Shown here piece by piece: positions 27,319-36,860 of a stretch of DNA of 41,522 nt (positions are counted from its first letter, which is position 1; each line of letters opens with the position of its first letter). Under the pieces are notes generated by a model that did no database searches, was not told where the DNA came from, and worked only from the letters and a program-made list of their open reading frames with translations. The position numbers and the translations under genes are program-made. The stretch spans positions 1-41,522 of the forward strand of contig NZ_MPZM01000026.1 of assembly GCF_002936955.1 (NCBI RefSeq), in the 5' to 3' direction. The DNA comes from Oceanisphaera arctica (GTDB taxonomy: Bacteria > Pseudomonadota > Gammaproteobacteria > Enterobacterales > Aeromonadaceae).

Positions 27319-28566
27319 TTAGCTTCCGGTCATCTTCACCACCAGACAATCCATGCCCTGGCGCGAGAGCCGCTGGCAGGCACTCTTTGCCTGATCCTTG
27401 TGCAGCCCCACCAGTCGAGCCCGGAACAGCTTGCGATTGCTGATGCTCACCTCATTGACCGCTACCTGGATGAGCTCGATATTATCCAGTCGACGGGCCG
27501 CATCGGAGGCCCTATCTCTCGCCTGCTCGGATATCCGGAAAGAGCCAACCTGCACCGCCCAGCCAAGATCGCCGACTGGCAAGGCCTGTTGTACCGATAC
27601 GGTCTGCTGTACCGGCAAGGTGCTGGATACACGCTGCAGCACCGCCGGCGAGCGCGTCTCAGGCTCTTTCCTGACCACCTGACGCACGGTATCGGTGCTG
27701 CTCACCGGCTTGATCACCGGCGCAGCCTTGCCCGATGCCTTGGCAAGCTGAGCAGCCCGCTCGAAGCCACTATCCAGCAGTTTCACCATCTGAGCGTCCC
27801 GGGACTGGGCCGTATTCCCGCCCATCACCACGCCAATCAGGCGACGTTCGCCCCGTAGGGCAGAGGTGGCCACATTGAAGCCCGAGGCCCGGATATAACC
27901 GGTTTTCATGCCATCGACGCCCGCATAGTTTTTTACCATGCGATTGTGGCTGTGATAGGTCCTCCCCTTGTAGCTGAAGGAAGGCGTCGAAAAATAGTGA
28001 TAATACTGGGGAAAGTCCTTCATCAGCCGCAGCGACAGTATCGACAGATCCCGGGCGGTAGAAGACTGAGCGTTGTCCGGTAGGCCGGAAGCATTGCGGA
28101 AGCTGGTGGCGGTCATCTTCATCGACTTCGCCCTGGCGGTCATCATGCGGGCAAACTCGCTTTCGGTCCCGCCCAGGGCTTCCGCCACCACCACGGCCGC
28201 ATCATTGGCGGATCGCACCACCAGAGCCGGAATGGCGTCCCGTACCTGTAGCCGCTCCCCTTTTTTCAGCGAAATATTGGTTTGCGGCATGGAAGCGGCA
28301 TGAGCCGATACCGGCATGGATGTATCCAACGTCATCAGCCTTTTGTCCATGGCCTCGAACAGCAGATAAAGCGTCATCATCTTGGTCAGAGAGGCCGGAT
28401 AGCGGGCGGCATCGGCGCTGGACGCGTGCAACACTTCGCCGCTGTCCGCATCCAGCACTATGGCGGCATAGCGCGGGTTAGCCTGCGCCTGACTCAAGGG
28501 GGCTAATAACAGCATGACCGCCAGGAGCAACCATCCTGTTTTTCCGGTGTGTCTTACAGCAAACAT
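27319..28566 (-). CDS. D-alanyl-D-alanine carboxypeptidase (S11) with C-terminal SPOR domain
   Basis: The protein has 415 residues. A signal peptide (about 1-29, ending SQAQA) leads to a class S11 penicillin-binding domain. Its active-site motifs are SLTK (about 59-62), SAN (about 118-120) and KTG (about 222-224). A Pro/Val/Gln-rich linker (about 285-335) joins it to a SPOR domain (about 337-410, WAVQVGSFRISEQARDRA), which binds denuded glycan at the division septum. S11 enzymes trim the terminal D-Ala of peptidoglycan. Unlike DacA/PBP5 there is no C-terminal amphipathic membrane anchor; the SPOR domain probably replaces it for targeting. It ends against the csrB terminator. Confidence 0.9.
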   Translation of the reverse strand: MFAVRHTGKTGWLLLAVMLLLAPLSQAQANPRYAAIVLDADSGEVLHASSADAARYPASLTKMMTLYLLFEAMDKRLMTLDTSMPVSAHAASMPQTNISLKKGERLQVRDAIPALVVRSANDAAVVVAEALGGTESEFARMMTARAKSMKMTATSFRNASGLPDNAQSSTARDLSILSLRLMKDFPQYYHYFSTPSFSYKGRTYHSHNRMVKNYAGVDGMKTGYIRASGFNVATSALRGERRLIGVVMGGNTAQSRDAQMVKLLDSGFERAAQLAKASGKAAPVIKPVSSTDTVRQVVRKEPETRSPAVLQRVSSTLPVQQTVSVQQALPVGDLGWAVQVGSFRISEQARDRASDAARRLDNIELIQVAVNEVSISNRKLFRARLVGLHKDQAKSACQRLSRQGMDCLVVKMTGS

Positions 28567-28747
28567 GGAAGGCTCCTCCCAGTAGTGAAATAAAGTCGGC
28601 AGAAGCTACGCCATCGTCCGAATCCTGTCCAGCCTTTCCAGCAGTCCGGCCGCTAAAAACGCCGTATTATTGCCTGAACCACATTTCCTTCTATTACAAG
28701 CATACACCCCCACCCGCGAGAAGATGCGGGCCGAGCATCATTTAAGC

Positions 28748-28772
28748 AAGAAGGCGCCATCGGCGCCTTCTT
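28748..28772 (-). terminator. Hairpin downstream of metH
   Basis: AAGAAGGCGCC and GGCGCCTTCTT form a perfect 11-base stem around ATC, about 58 bases past the metH stop. The T run after the stem on the minus strand is poor, so termination strength is uncertain. Confidence 0.55.
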
Positions 28773-28829
28773 GTCTTGGGGTAAGACACTTGAATCAAGA
28801 GTCTTGAACCAATAATTATGAACCGGAGA

Positions 28830-31800
28830 TTATGCGCTCAGATTCGGCGCCAGCCATTTTTCAGCCTCTTCCCGCGTCATGCCCTTGCGCGCGGCGTAAT
28901 CCAGCAGCTGATCTTCCTGGATTTGCGCTATCGCAAAGTAGCGGGTATCGGGGTAGGAGAAATAAAAGCCCGACACCGCCGCTCCCGGCCACATGGCGTA
29001 GGATTCGGTCAGCTGCATGCCGATGCGCGACTCCACATCCAGCAACTGCCAGAGGGTCCCTTTTTCGGTATGCTCGGGACAGGCCGGATAACCGGGTGCC
29101 GGGCGGATACCGCTGTATTTCTCCCGGATCAGCTCGTCGTTGCTGAGCTGCTCGTCGGCGGCATAACCCCAGTATTCACGCCGCACCTTCAGATGCATGT
29201 ATTCGGCAAAACCTTCCGCCAGACGATCGGCCACGGCGCTGGCCATGATGGCGTTGTAGTCGTCTTCCGCCTCTTTATAACGACGGACGATGTCATCTTC
29301 ACCGATACCCCCGGTCACCGCAAAGCCGCCCACGTAGTCGGGCTTGGTGCCTTTGGGCGCCACATAGTCGGCCAGACAGTAGTTGGGGAAGCCGTCTTTC
29401 TTCTCGGTCTGCTGACGCAGGAAGCGCAGGGTATGCAGCACCTGGGTGCGGGACTCGTCGGTGTATATTTCCACATCGTCTTCCACGCTGTTGGCCGGAA
29501 ACAGGCCCATGACGCCGGAACAGCTCAGCTCGCCCTCGTCCGTCAGCTGATCCAGTAAATCGTTGGCGTCACGAAACAGCTTCTTGGCTTCTTCGCCCAC
29601 CACTTCGTCTTCCAGGATGCGCGGATACTTGCCCGCAAGCGACCAGGTCAGAAAGAAGGGTGTCCAGTCGATGTATTCGCGCAGCACCGAAATCGGCACA
29701 TTATGAAACTCGTGAACACCCGGCTTGGCTGGCACCGGCGGCGTGTAGGCCTGCCAGTCGATGGCGACCTTATTGGCGCGGGCTGCGGCCAGGGTCACCG
29801 GCTTGGTGCGCGGTTTCTTACGGGCATGCTGATCCCGCACAATGTCATATTCCTTGTTCAACCGTTCGACGAAGGCCGGCTTGTGCTCGCGACTCAGCAG
29901 GGTTTGTACCACGCCGACGGCACGGGAGGCGTTGGACACATAGACCACCGGCTCGTCGTAGTTCTGTTCTATCTTGACCGCGGTATGAGCCTTGGAGGTG
30001 GTGGCACCGCCGATCAGCAGCGGTATGGTGAAGCCCTGACGCTGCATTTCCTTGGCCACATGCACCATTTCATCCAGCGAGGGGGTGATAAGGCCAGACA
30101 GACCGATCATGTCGGCATTGGTTTCCCGGGCCGTCTTCAGGATCTGCTCGCAGGACACCATGACGCCCAGATCCACCACCTCGAAGTTGTTACACTGCAG
30201 TACCACGCCGACGATATTCTTGCCGATATCGTGAACATCGCCTTTTACCGTGGCCATGACGATCTTGCCGTTGGTCTGGCCGACCTCTTTACTGGCCTCG
30301 ATGAATGGGTTGAGATAAGCCACTGCTCGCTTCATGACCCGCGCCGACTTGACCACCTGAGGCAGGAACATCTTGCCCTCGCCGAACAGGTCGCCGACCA
30401 CGTTCATGCCGTCCATCAAGGGACCTTCAATCACGTCCAGCGGCCGAACCGCCTGCGCCCGGGATTCTTCGGTATCCTCTTCGATAAAGTCGGTCAGCCC
30501 CTTGACCAGGGAGTGGGCCAGACGTTCGTTCACCGGCCAGCTGCGCCATTCCAGATCACGGGGATCCGCCACCTGGGCACCGCTGCCGCGATAACGCTCG
30601 GCGATCTCGAGCAGCGCCTCGGTGGCGCCGTCGTTCTCGTTGAGCACCACGGCGATGACTTTTTCTTTTAAATCAGGTTCTATGTCTTCGTAGATCGCCA
30701 GCTGACCGGCGTTAACGATGCCCATGTCCATGCCGTTCTTGACCGCATGATAGAGAAAGACCGCATGAATGGCCTCGCGTACCACATCGTTGCCGCGGAA
30801 CGAGAAGGATACGTTGGACACTCCACCGGAGATCATGGCATGGGGCAGATGGGTCTTGATGTCCTTCACCGCCTCGATGAAGTCGACCGCATAGTTGTTG
30901 TGTTCTTCGATGCCGGTGGCCACCGCGAAGATGTTGGGATCGAAGATGATGTCTTCCGGCGGAAAGCCCACCTGATCCACCAGAATGCGATAGGCACGCT
31001 GACAGATCTCGAACTTGCGCTCCCGGGTATCGGCCTGGCCCACTTCGTCGAACGCCATCACGATAACGGCGGCCCCGTAACGACGCACCAGCCTGGCCTG
31101 CTCGATAAACTGTGCTTCCCCTTCCTTCATGGAAATGGAGTTGACTATTCCCTTGCCCTGAATGCACTTGAGACCGGCCTCGATCACCTCCCACTTGGAG
31201 GAGTCGATCATGATCGGCACCCGGGAAATATCCGGTTCGCCGGCGATCAGGTTGAGGAAGCGTGTCATGCAGGCCACCGCATCCAGCATGCCTTCATCCA
31301 TGTTGATGTCGATGATCTGGGCGCCGCTTTCTACCTGTTGCAGCGCCACTTCCAGCGCCTCGTCGTATTTTTCTTCTTTAATCAACCGCTTGAATTTGGC
31401 CGAACCGGTGACGTTGGTCCGTTCACCGACGTTGACGAACATAGTCTCGGCCGTGATCTGCACCGGCTCCAGACCAGACAGACGACAGGCCACCGGCAGT
31501 TCGGGCAACGCCCGGGGCTTGATACCCGCCACCGCCTCGGCCATGGCGCGAATATGTTCGGGGGTGGAGCCACAGCAACCGCCCACCAGATTGAGGAAGC
31601 CGCTTTCGGCCCATTCGCGGATATGCTCGGCCATCTCATCCGCTTCCAGATCATATTCACCGAAGGCGTTGGGCAGGCCCGCATTGGGGTGAGCCGAGAC
31701 ATAGGTTTCGCTGATACGGGACAGCTCGGCCACGTACTGGCGCAATTCGTCGGGCCCCAGCGCGCAGTTCAGGCCGAAGGAAATGGGCTTGGCATGACGC

Positions 31801-32510
31801 AGCGAGTGATAGAAGGCTTCCGTGGTCTGCCCCGTCAGGGTACGACCCGAGGCGTCGGTGATGGTGCCGGAGATCATCACCGGCAGACGTATGTTCTGCC
31901 GTTCGAACAGGCCTTCGATGGCAAACACCGCCGCCTTGGCGTTGAGGGTATCGAAGATGGTTTCGATCATCAGCAAGTCGGCGCCGCCATCAATCAGCGC
32001 CTGGGTCGATTCGGTATAGGCCTCCACCAGTTGATCGAAGGTCACGTTACGATAACCCGCATCGTTCACATCCGGCGAAATGGACGCGGTTCTGTTGGTC
32101 GGGCCCAGCACCCCGGCCACGAAGCGCGGCTTGTGCGGCTCTTTCGCGGTCCATTCGTCGGCCACCTGGCGTGCCAGCCGCGCCGCTTCCCGGTTAATTT
32201 CCACCGCCAGCGATTCCATCTGGTAATCCGCCATGGCGATGCTGGTGGCATTAAAGGTATTGGTTTCGATGATATCGGCACCGGCGGCAAAGTAATCACT
32301 GTGGATCCCGGCGATGATCTCAGGCTGGCTCAGCACCAGCAGGTCGTTGTTACCTTTCAAGTCCGATGGCCAGTCGGCGAAGCGTTCGCCTCTGTAGGCC
32401 GCCTCATCCAGTCGATGTGACTGGATCATGGTGCCCATGCCCCCATCGATAATCAAAATACGTTCGGCGAGCGCCTGTTCGAGCTGGGAAAAAACGGGGG
32501 ATCTGGACAC
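28830..32510 (-). CDS. metH: Cobalamin-dependent methionine synthase
   Basis: The protein has 1226 residues, like E. coli MetH (1227). It methylates homocysteine using 5-methyltetrahydrofolate. The homocysteine domain (about 1-350) has its zinc cysteines in FGLNCALGP and [11 protein letters not shown]. The pterin domain (about 355-630) contains [13 protein letters not shown]. The cobalamin cap and Rossmann domain (about 650-895) has the axial-ligand motif [11 protein letters not shown]. The AdoMet reactivation domain ends the protein, with [12 protein letters not shown]. All four modules are complete. No cobalamin riboswitch is visible in the 243-base upstream gap; regulation through MetJ/MetR is possible but not demonstrated. 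The frame starts [17 protein letters not shown]. Confidence 0.98.
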   Translation of the reverse strand: MSRSPVFSQLEQALAERILIIDGGMGTMIQSHRLDEAAYRGERFADWPSDLKGNNDLLVLSQPEIIAGIHSDYFAAGADIIETNTFNATSIAMADYQMESLAVEINREAARLARQVADEWTAKEPHKPRFVAGVLGPTNRTASISPDVNDAGYRNVTFDQLVEAYTESTQALIDGGADLLMIETIFDTLNAKAAVFAIEGLFERQNIRLPVMISGTITDASGRTLTGQTTEAFYHSLRHAKPISFGLNCALGPDELRQYVAELSRISETYVSAHPNAGLPNAFGEYDLEADEMAEHIREWAESGFLNLVGGCCGSTPEHIRAMAEAVAGIKPRALPELPVACRLSGLEPVQITAETMFVNVGERTNVTGSAKFKRLIKEEKYDEALEVALQQVESGAQIIDINMDEGMLDAVACMTRFLNLIAGEPDISRVPIMIDSSKWEVIEAGLKCIQGKGIVNSISMKEGEAQFIEQARLVRRYGAAVIVMAFDEVGQADTRERKFEICQRAYRILVDQVGFPPEDIIFDPNIFAVATGIEEHNNYAVDFIEAVKDIKTHLPHAMISGGVSNVSFSFRGNDVVREAIHAVFLYHAVKNGMDMGIVNAGQLAIYEDIEPDLKEKVIAVVLNENDGATEALLEIAERYRGSGAQVADPRDLEWRSWPVNERLAHSLVKGLTDFIEEDTEESRAQAVRPLDVIEGPLMDGMNVVGDLFGEGKMFLPQVVKSARVMKRAVAYLNPFIEASKEVGQTNGKIVMATVKGDVHDIGKNIVGVVLQCNNFEVVDLGVMVSCEQILKTARETNADMIGLSGLITPSLDEMVHVAKEMQRQGFTIPLLIGGATTSKAHTAVKIEQNYDEPVVYVSNASRAVGVVQTLLSREHKPAFVERLNKEYDIVRDQHARKKPRTKPVTLAAARANKVAIDWQAYTPPVPAKPGVHEFHNVPISVLREYIDWTPFFLTWSLAGKYPRILEDEVVGEEAKKLFRDANDLLDQLTDEGELSCSGVMGLFPANSVEDDVEIYTDESRTQVLHTLRFLRQQTEKKDGFPNYCLADYVAPKGTKPDYVGGFAVTGGIGEDDIVRRYKEAEDDYNAIMASAVADRLAEGFAEYMHLKVRREYWGYAADEQLSNDELIREKYSGIRPAPGYPACPEHTEKGTLWQLLDVESRIGMQLTESYAMWPGAAVSGFYFSYPDTRYFAIAQIQEDQLLDYAARKGMTREEAEKWLAPNLSA

Positions 32511-32753
32511 TGATAACTCCTGTTACAACTTGATTCCTGAAAGCAACATCCATGCTACCACAAAATACGAAACTGGAAATCCAGCCATCTACAAGGCTGA
32601 TACATGACAAGGGGCATATAGCCGGTAATAATGCGTAAATTAACCGCATTTTCGCTAGTGAAAACCCGTGCTGTTAGGGCACACTATGCACCACCGGCAA
32701 AGACCGGCCAACCTAGCTTGCAAATAAAATAAAATCTCTACGGAAGTGCCTTT

Positions 32754-34043
32754 ATGAGCGTCTATTACACCCTGTGTATTCTGGCGGCGATGGCTATTAC
32801 CATCGCTTTCGTCAATCAATACATAATGAAAATCCAGACTACCATCGCCATTACTTTCGGCGCCCTTCTTATCTCGATCCTGATGCTGATTCTCGGTAAA
32901 ACGACCTGGCCCGAATTGCAATTGCATGCCATTGCTACTCTCGAGACCGTCGACTTCGGCGAGTTTCTGCTGCAGGGTATTCTCGGCTTCCTGCTGTTTG
33001 CGGGTGGCCTGGGCATCAACCTGCCGGCCCTGAAAAGTCAGAAATGGGAGATATCGGTGCTGGTGCTCCTCGGTGTACTGATTTCAACACTGGTGGTGGC
33101 TGCCGGCTTGTGGCTACTTGCCTATGTGGCCGCCATTCCCCTGCCGTTTATCTATTGCCTGCTGTTCGGGGCGCTGATTTCCCCCACCGATCCCATCGCC
33201 GTGCTGGCCATCGTCAAAAAGCTGGGTGCTCCCGAGCAAATCGCCATCCAGGTTGAAGGCGAGTCGCTGTTCAACGATGGTATCGGCCTGGTGATCTTCC
33301 TGACCATTTTTTCGGTGGCCTTCAACGGCACAGAGGCGTCCTTCGGCTCGGTGATGACCCTGTTCACCCACGAAGCCATCGGCGGCATCATATTCGGCGC
33401 CCTGCTGGGCCTGATGAGCCACATCATGATCAGCGCCTGCGACGACGGCTCAATGGAGCTGCTGATGACCCTGTGCATCCCGACCGCCGGCTTTGCCTTC
33501 GCCAATATACTGGGAGTCTCCGGCGCCCTGGCCATGGTGGTGGCGGGTATCATGATTGGTAACTGGACCCGCTACACCGGTTTTTCCGAACAGAGCTCGA
33601 AATACCTGGATCAGTTCTGGCATCTGCTGGACGAGTTTCTGAACGCCCTGCTGTTCCTGCTGATTGGCCTGGCCATGTTGCTGGTTCAATTTCACTGGCA
33701 AGCCTGGATTCTGGTGCTGTACGGTATTCCGCTGGTGCTGGCCGGCCGCTTCGTCAGTGTCGCCCTGCCCTACGTTGGCTTTCGCCGCTTTCGCAGCTAT
33801 AACAAATACTCGATACGGATCCTGACCTGGGGTGGACTGCGCGGCGGCTTGTCACTGGCGATGGCGCTATCCATTCCCGCCGGCATCAAGCTTGGCACCG
33901 ACGGTCAGGTTGAACTGCGGGACCTGATCCTGATGATGACCTACGCCATAGTGCTGTTTTCCATCATAGTACAGGGCATGACCATCACCCCGATGATCAA
34001 CAAGGCCAAGGCGGCCGAAAAGGCCGGTTTTCCTATCGAGTAA
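32754..34043 (+). CDS. NhaP-type (CPA1) Na+/H+ antiporter
   Basis: The 429-residue protein has about twelve hydrophobic segments. The core ion-binding motifs of CPA1 antiporters are SPTDPIAVLAIVKKLG (about 143-158) and GESLFNDGIGLVIF (about 168-181). The conserved RILTWGGLRGGLSLAMAL lies near 356-373. The C-terminal tail is short, so no regulatory domain is present. It would exchange cytoplasmic Na+ (or K+) for H+, fitting a saline habitat. A GGAAG lies upstream of the ATG. It is divergent from metH and followed by a tandem TGAGGGG array. Confidence 0.92.
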   Translation: MSVYYTLCILAAMAITIAFVNQYIMKIQTTIAITFGALLISILMLILGKTTWPELQLHAIATLETVDFGEFLLQGILGFLLFAGGLGINLPALKSQKWEISVLVLLGVLISTLVVAAGLWLLAYVAAIPLPFIYCLLFGALISPTDPIAVLAIVKKLGAPEQIAIQVEGESLFNDGIGLVIFLTIFSVAFNGTEASFGSVMTLFTHEAIGGIIFGALLGLMSHIMISACDDGSMELLMTLCIPTAGFAFANILGVSGALAMVVAGIMIGNWTRYTGFSEQSSKYLDQFWHLLDEFLNALLFLLIGLAMLLVQFHWQAWILVLYGIPLVLAGRFVSVALPYVGFRRFRSYNKYSIRILTWGGLRGGLSLAMALSIPAGIKLGTDGQVELRDLILMMTYAIVLFSIIVQGMTITPMINKAKAAEKAGFPIE

Positions 34044-34053
34044 ATAGTTCCGT

Positions 34054-34109
34054 GAGGGGTGAGGGGTGAGGGGTGAGGGGTGAGGGGTGAGGGGTGAGGG
34101 GTGAGGGGG
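34054..34109 (+). repeat. Tandem TGAGGGG heptamer array
   Basis: Eight copies of TGAGGGG lie head to tail, the fourth short by one G and the last with one extra G, 11 bases after the antiporter stop codon. The regular G4 runs spaced by TGA could form a G-quadruplex on the plus strand or its mRNA. A partly complementary CCTCA-rich stretch follows at about 34117-34145. Confidence 0.95.
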
Positions 34110-34200
34110 ATTTTACTCCTCACACTTTGCGCCTCATCCCTCACAGGTCTTATACCAAACAGAGTAAATAACTGATCTATTTGGTTGCTCTGCAAAGGTT

Positions 34201-34519
34201 GGACAAAGGGCCCGCTCCGTCGACACGCCGTGAATACCTCCATGTAGGCTCCGCCGCGCCATCCTTGGCGCGGCCGGGAAATGCTCCTGCCGTCCAGGCT
34301 TTCCCGCCATACATCGGCGGTCAGATGGTCGGCGGAGCAGATCCCTTTATCCTCCCTGATGCCAGGGAGTTGCCTGTTGACATCGTCTACAGGCAACTCG
34401 GTGCTTGAGAAGAGGCAACAGAGATCGACTACCACGACCGTGAAATGCCATGGACGGCATTTCCCGAGCCCTCAGGGATGAGTTTATGGCGTGTCGTGGG
34501 AGGCGGCTGTGTTGCCTCT
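34201..34519. repeat. Structured intergenic repeat, composite copy C (inverted relative to B)
   Basis: Module 1 (34201-34352) opens with GGACAAAGGG and closes with its near-complement ATCCCTTTATCC. A nested stem CCGCGCCA/TGGCGCGG lies at 34254-34273. The linker has a perfect stem GAGTTGCCTGT/ACAGGCAACTC (34367-34399). Module 2 follows with arms AGAGGCAACAGAG (34411) and CTGTGTTGCCTCT (34507-34519). Read on the opposite strand, the order and linker length (58 bases) equal copy B. It lies between the convergent antiporter and metA genes. Confidence 0.85.
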
Positions 34520-34562
34520 GAGCTCGGGTTTAAAAATGATCAGATGTTTATTCAAATTGGTA

Positions 34563-35507
34563 TTAGTCTCGCGTAAGGGTATCGCCGGTGGCGCTCAGGG
34601 TACGCAGGTCATACGGGGTCAGCTGGTAGACGTGATAGTTCAGCCAGTTGGCAAACAGCAGGTGACCATGGCTGCGCCAGGTGGCCCGGGGTGAGTTGTC
34701 GGCATTGTTGTCGGGATAATAGTTCTCCGGCATCTGCGGCTCGATACCCACATCCAGATCCCGCTTGTATTCAGCATTCAGCGTATCCGCATCGTATTCC
34801 GGGTGGCCGGTGACAAACACCTGCCGTCCGTCCGGACTGGCCGCCAGATACACGCCCGCCTTTTCCGACGCCGCCAGTATTTTCAAGTCCGTCTTTTGCC
34901 GGATAAGATCCACCGGAAAATCCGCATAGCGGGAATGGGGCGCCAGAAACACATCGTCGAAGCCGCGTACCAGTGGCTCGTACTGGGCCAGATTCTGGTG
35001 CTCATAAACGCCGGACAGTTTTTCCAGTCGGGTTCGCTTGTCCAGCCCGTATAAAATTTTCAAGCCGGCCTGGGCCGCCCAGCACAGAAACAGGGTCGAG
35101 GTCACATGGCTTTTGGCCCACGCCACTATCTGCTCTATCTTGTCCCAGTACACCACATCGCAGAAGTCGGTCAGTCCCAGCGGAGCACCGGTAATGATGA
35201 GGCCATCGTAAAACTGTTCCTGTACCTGTTCGAAATCATGATAAAAATGTTCCAGATGCGACTGGGGCGTATTCTTCGAAGGCCTGTCATCGATACGCAG
35301 CAAATCCACGCCAATCTGCAGCGGCGAGTTGGACAGCATGCGCAACAGCTGATTTTCGGTTTCAATTTTCTTCGGCATCAGATTAAGCAGCAGTACCCGC
35401 ATCGGGCGGATTTCCTGATTGACCGCCCGGGTCTCCGTCATCACGAAGATATTTTCCTGAGTCAGGACATCGGCCGCTGGCAGGCGATCCGGAATTCTGA
35501 TGGGCAT
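34563..35507 (-). CDS. metA: Homoserine O-succinyltransferase
   Basis: The product is 314 residues from the ATG at 35507. It catalyses the first committed step of methionine synthesis, acylating homoserine. The N-terminus [11 protein letters not shown] matches E. coli MetA. The active-site cysteine is in [11 protein letters not shown] (about 142). The catalytic His and Glu lie in [13 protein letters not shown] (about 230-242), and [18 protein letters not shown] lies near the end. Whether succinyl- or acetyl-CoA is used cannot be read with certainty, but the match to enterobacterial MetA favours succinyl. The frame extends to 35549, but GGAG 7 bases before 35507 and the conserved start decide. 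Tandem met boxes lie just upstream. Confidence 0.96.
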   Translation of the reverse strand: MPIRIPDRLPAADVLTQENIFVMTETRAVNQEIRPMRVLLLNLMPKKIETENQLLRMLSNSPLQIGVDLLRIDDRPSKNTPQSHLEHFYHDFEQVQEQFYDGLIITGAPLGLTDFCDVVYWDKIEQIVAWAKSHVTSTLFLCWAAQAGLKILYGLDKRTRLEKLSGVYEHQNLAQYEPLVRGFDDVFLAPHSRYADFPVDLIRQKTDLKILAASEKAGVYLAASPDGRQVFVTGHPEYDADTLNAEYKRDLDVGIEPQMPENYYPDNNADNSPRATWRSHGHLLFANWLNYHVYQLTPYDLRTLSATGDTLTRD

Positions 35508-35535
35508 TTGCTCACTCCATGTACAGCATCGGTAA

Positions 35536-35559
35536 GAAAGTCTAGACATCTAGAAATCT
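35536..35559. promoter_or_regulatory. Tandem met boxes (MetJ operator) upstream of metA
   Basis: Three adjacent 8-mers resemble the MetJ consensus AGACGTCT: GAAAGTCT (5 of 8), AGACATCT (7 of 8) and AGAAATCT (6 of 8). They lie 29-52 bases before the metA ATG, where bound MetJ with S-adenosylmethionine would repress metA. They are also about 90 bases before the divergent CinA-like gene. Confidence 0.7.
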
Positions 35560-35649
35560 ACAACAAAGCGACGGGTCTTGTCATCCCCGACGTGTGCCAC
35601 AGACCGAAGATACGGTAAAATCCCGACAACGCACCTCGAGGATAAGAAT

Positions 35650-36828
35650 ATGGAAGCTGTGATTGAACTGGTGAGTACCGGTGATGAAGTCCTGACCGGT
35701 CTGATAACGGATACCAACGCCGGCTGGCTGTCGCAGCGGTTGCTGGAACAGGGATGGCAGGTTCGCCGCCGCTTCACCGTGGGCGATGACAAGGCCGATC
35801 TGGTAGAGCTGTTTGTACAACGCAGCCATCAGGCCGATCTGGTGATCGTCAACGGAGGACTCGGCCCCACCTCGGACGATATCAGTGCCGAAGCCATGGC
35901 CGAGGCCGCCGGCGTCCCCCTGGAGCTGAATCAGCACTGGCTCGAGGTGATGCAGCAGAAGTACAGCAGCCGAAATCGCGTCATGCCCCAGAGCAACAGC
36001 AAACAGGCCATGTTACCGCAAGGCGCCGAGCTGGTGGACAACCCGGTAGGCACCGCCTGTGGTTTTGCCATCAAACTCAACCGTGCGACCTTTTTCTTTA
36101 CGCCGGGGGTGCCATCAGAGCTGAAAAAAATGATGGACGATGAAATGCTGCCACGACTGCGCCGACAGCTCGGTCAGAACGGCCATAGCCAGGTTCGTCG
36201 TTTCTTTCTGTTCGGTCTGTCCGAGTCCGGCCTGAGCGACCGACTCGACCATCGGCAATGGCCGGCCGGCATTACCCTCGGCTACCGAGCCAATTCGCCG
36301 ACCATAGAGCTGAAGCTGATTATCGAAACCGAAGACGCGGCCAACATTGCCGCCGCTGAAGCACAGCTACTGGCAGAAGTGGGCACTCACCTGGTGGCGC
36401 GAGACGAGATGAATTTTACCGCCAGCCTGGGACCCCTGCTATTAAACAAGGATCTCGTTATCTTCGAGGATGCCAGTGGCGGCCGCCTGACCGATACCAT
36501 CAGCACTATCACCTCCGAATTCGAGGGCCACTATCTGGCGGGACTGCCGGACAGCGCCGAAGATCTGGCCCACTGGCTGACACGCTCGACTCGCCCTCTT
36601 ACCCTGGCCATTGGTGCCGAAGGCCCGCAAGGCATTCCTATTGCCTTGCTATCAGCTCAAGGCTGTCAGGTACAGACCCTGCAAATGCACTTTCGTGATC
36701 CACTCAATCGACGCCGGCTGCTGGCCTTTGCCGCCTTCGATATGCTCCGCCGCCATCTGGTCGGTGAAACCGTGATGGTGGATTACGATATATTGCCTTG
36801 CAGCGAGCGGTTCACCCTGCCCACATAA
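35650..36828 (+). CDS. CinA-like protein, YfaY type
   Basis: The product is 392 residues from the ATG at 35650, close to E. coli YfaY (400). The N-terminal MoCF/CinA domain (about 1-170) shows STGDEVLTGLITDTNAGWLS, VNGGLGPTSDDIS and FTPGVPSELKKMMDDEM. The C-terminal half (about 250-392) corresponds to a CinA-C-like domain in weak form (FEDASGGRLTDTISTI, then GIPIALLSAQG); the usual deamidase active-site residues are not clearly retained, so it is probably a YfaY-type paralogue rather than the PncC/CinA deamidase. GAGG lies about 8 bases upstream of the ATG. It is divergent from metA. Confidence 0.88.
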   Translation: MEAVIELVSTGDEVLTGLITDTNAGWLSQRLLEQGWQVRRRFTVGDDKADLVELFVQRSHQADLVIVNGGLGPTSDDISAEAMAEAAGVPLELNQHWLEVMQQKYSSRNRVMPQSNSKQAMLPQGAELVDNPVGTACGFAIKLNRATFFFTPGVPSELKKMMDDEMLPRLRRQLGQNGHSQVRRFFLFGLSESGLSDRLDHRQWPAGITLGYRANSPTIELKLIIETEDAANIAAAEAQLLAEVGTHLVARDEMNFTASLGPLLLNKDLVIFEDASGGRLTDTISTITSEFEGHYLAGLPDSAEDLAHWLTRSTRPLTLAIGAEGPQGIPIALLSAQGCQVQTLQMHFRDPLNRRRLLAFAAFDMLRRHLVGETVMVDYDILPCSERFTLPT

Positions 36829-36836
36829 AGACAAGT

Positions 36837-36858
36837 GCGGCCCATAGCCGCCCTTTTT
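36837..36858 (+). terminator. Probable terminator of the CinA-like gene
   Basis: GCGGC (36837-36841) and GCCGC (36847-36851) form a short stem around CCATA, then CC and five T. The stem is only 5-6 bases, so strength is uncertain. Confidence 0.5.
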
Positions 36859-36860
36859 GC

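Noticed and set aside
30747..32420. 557-residue open frame on the plus strand
   Set aside because: It is antisense to metH; the composition (His, Gly, Asp rich) is typical of a shadow frame in GC-rich DNA.
32575..32600. Possible met box upstream of metH (AGCCATCT, ACAAGGCT)
   Set aside because: Only 6 and 5 matches of 8, with no good third box; too weak to claim without a matrix scan.
32511..32753. Cobalamin riboswitch before metH
   Set aside because: No B12-box-like sequence or typical length of structured leader is visible in the 243 bases.
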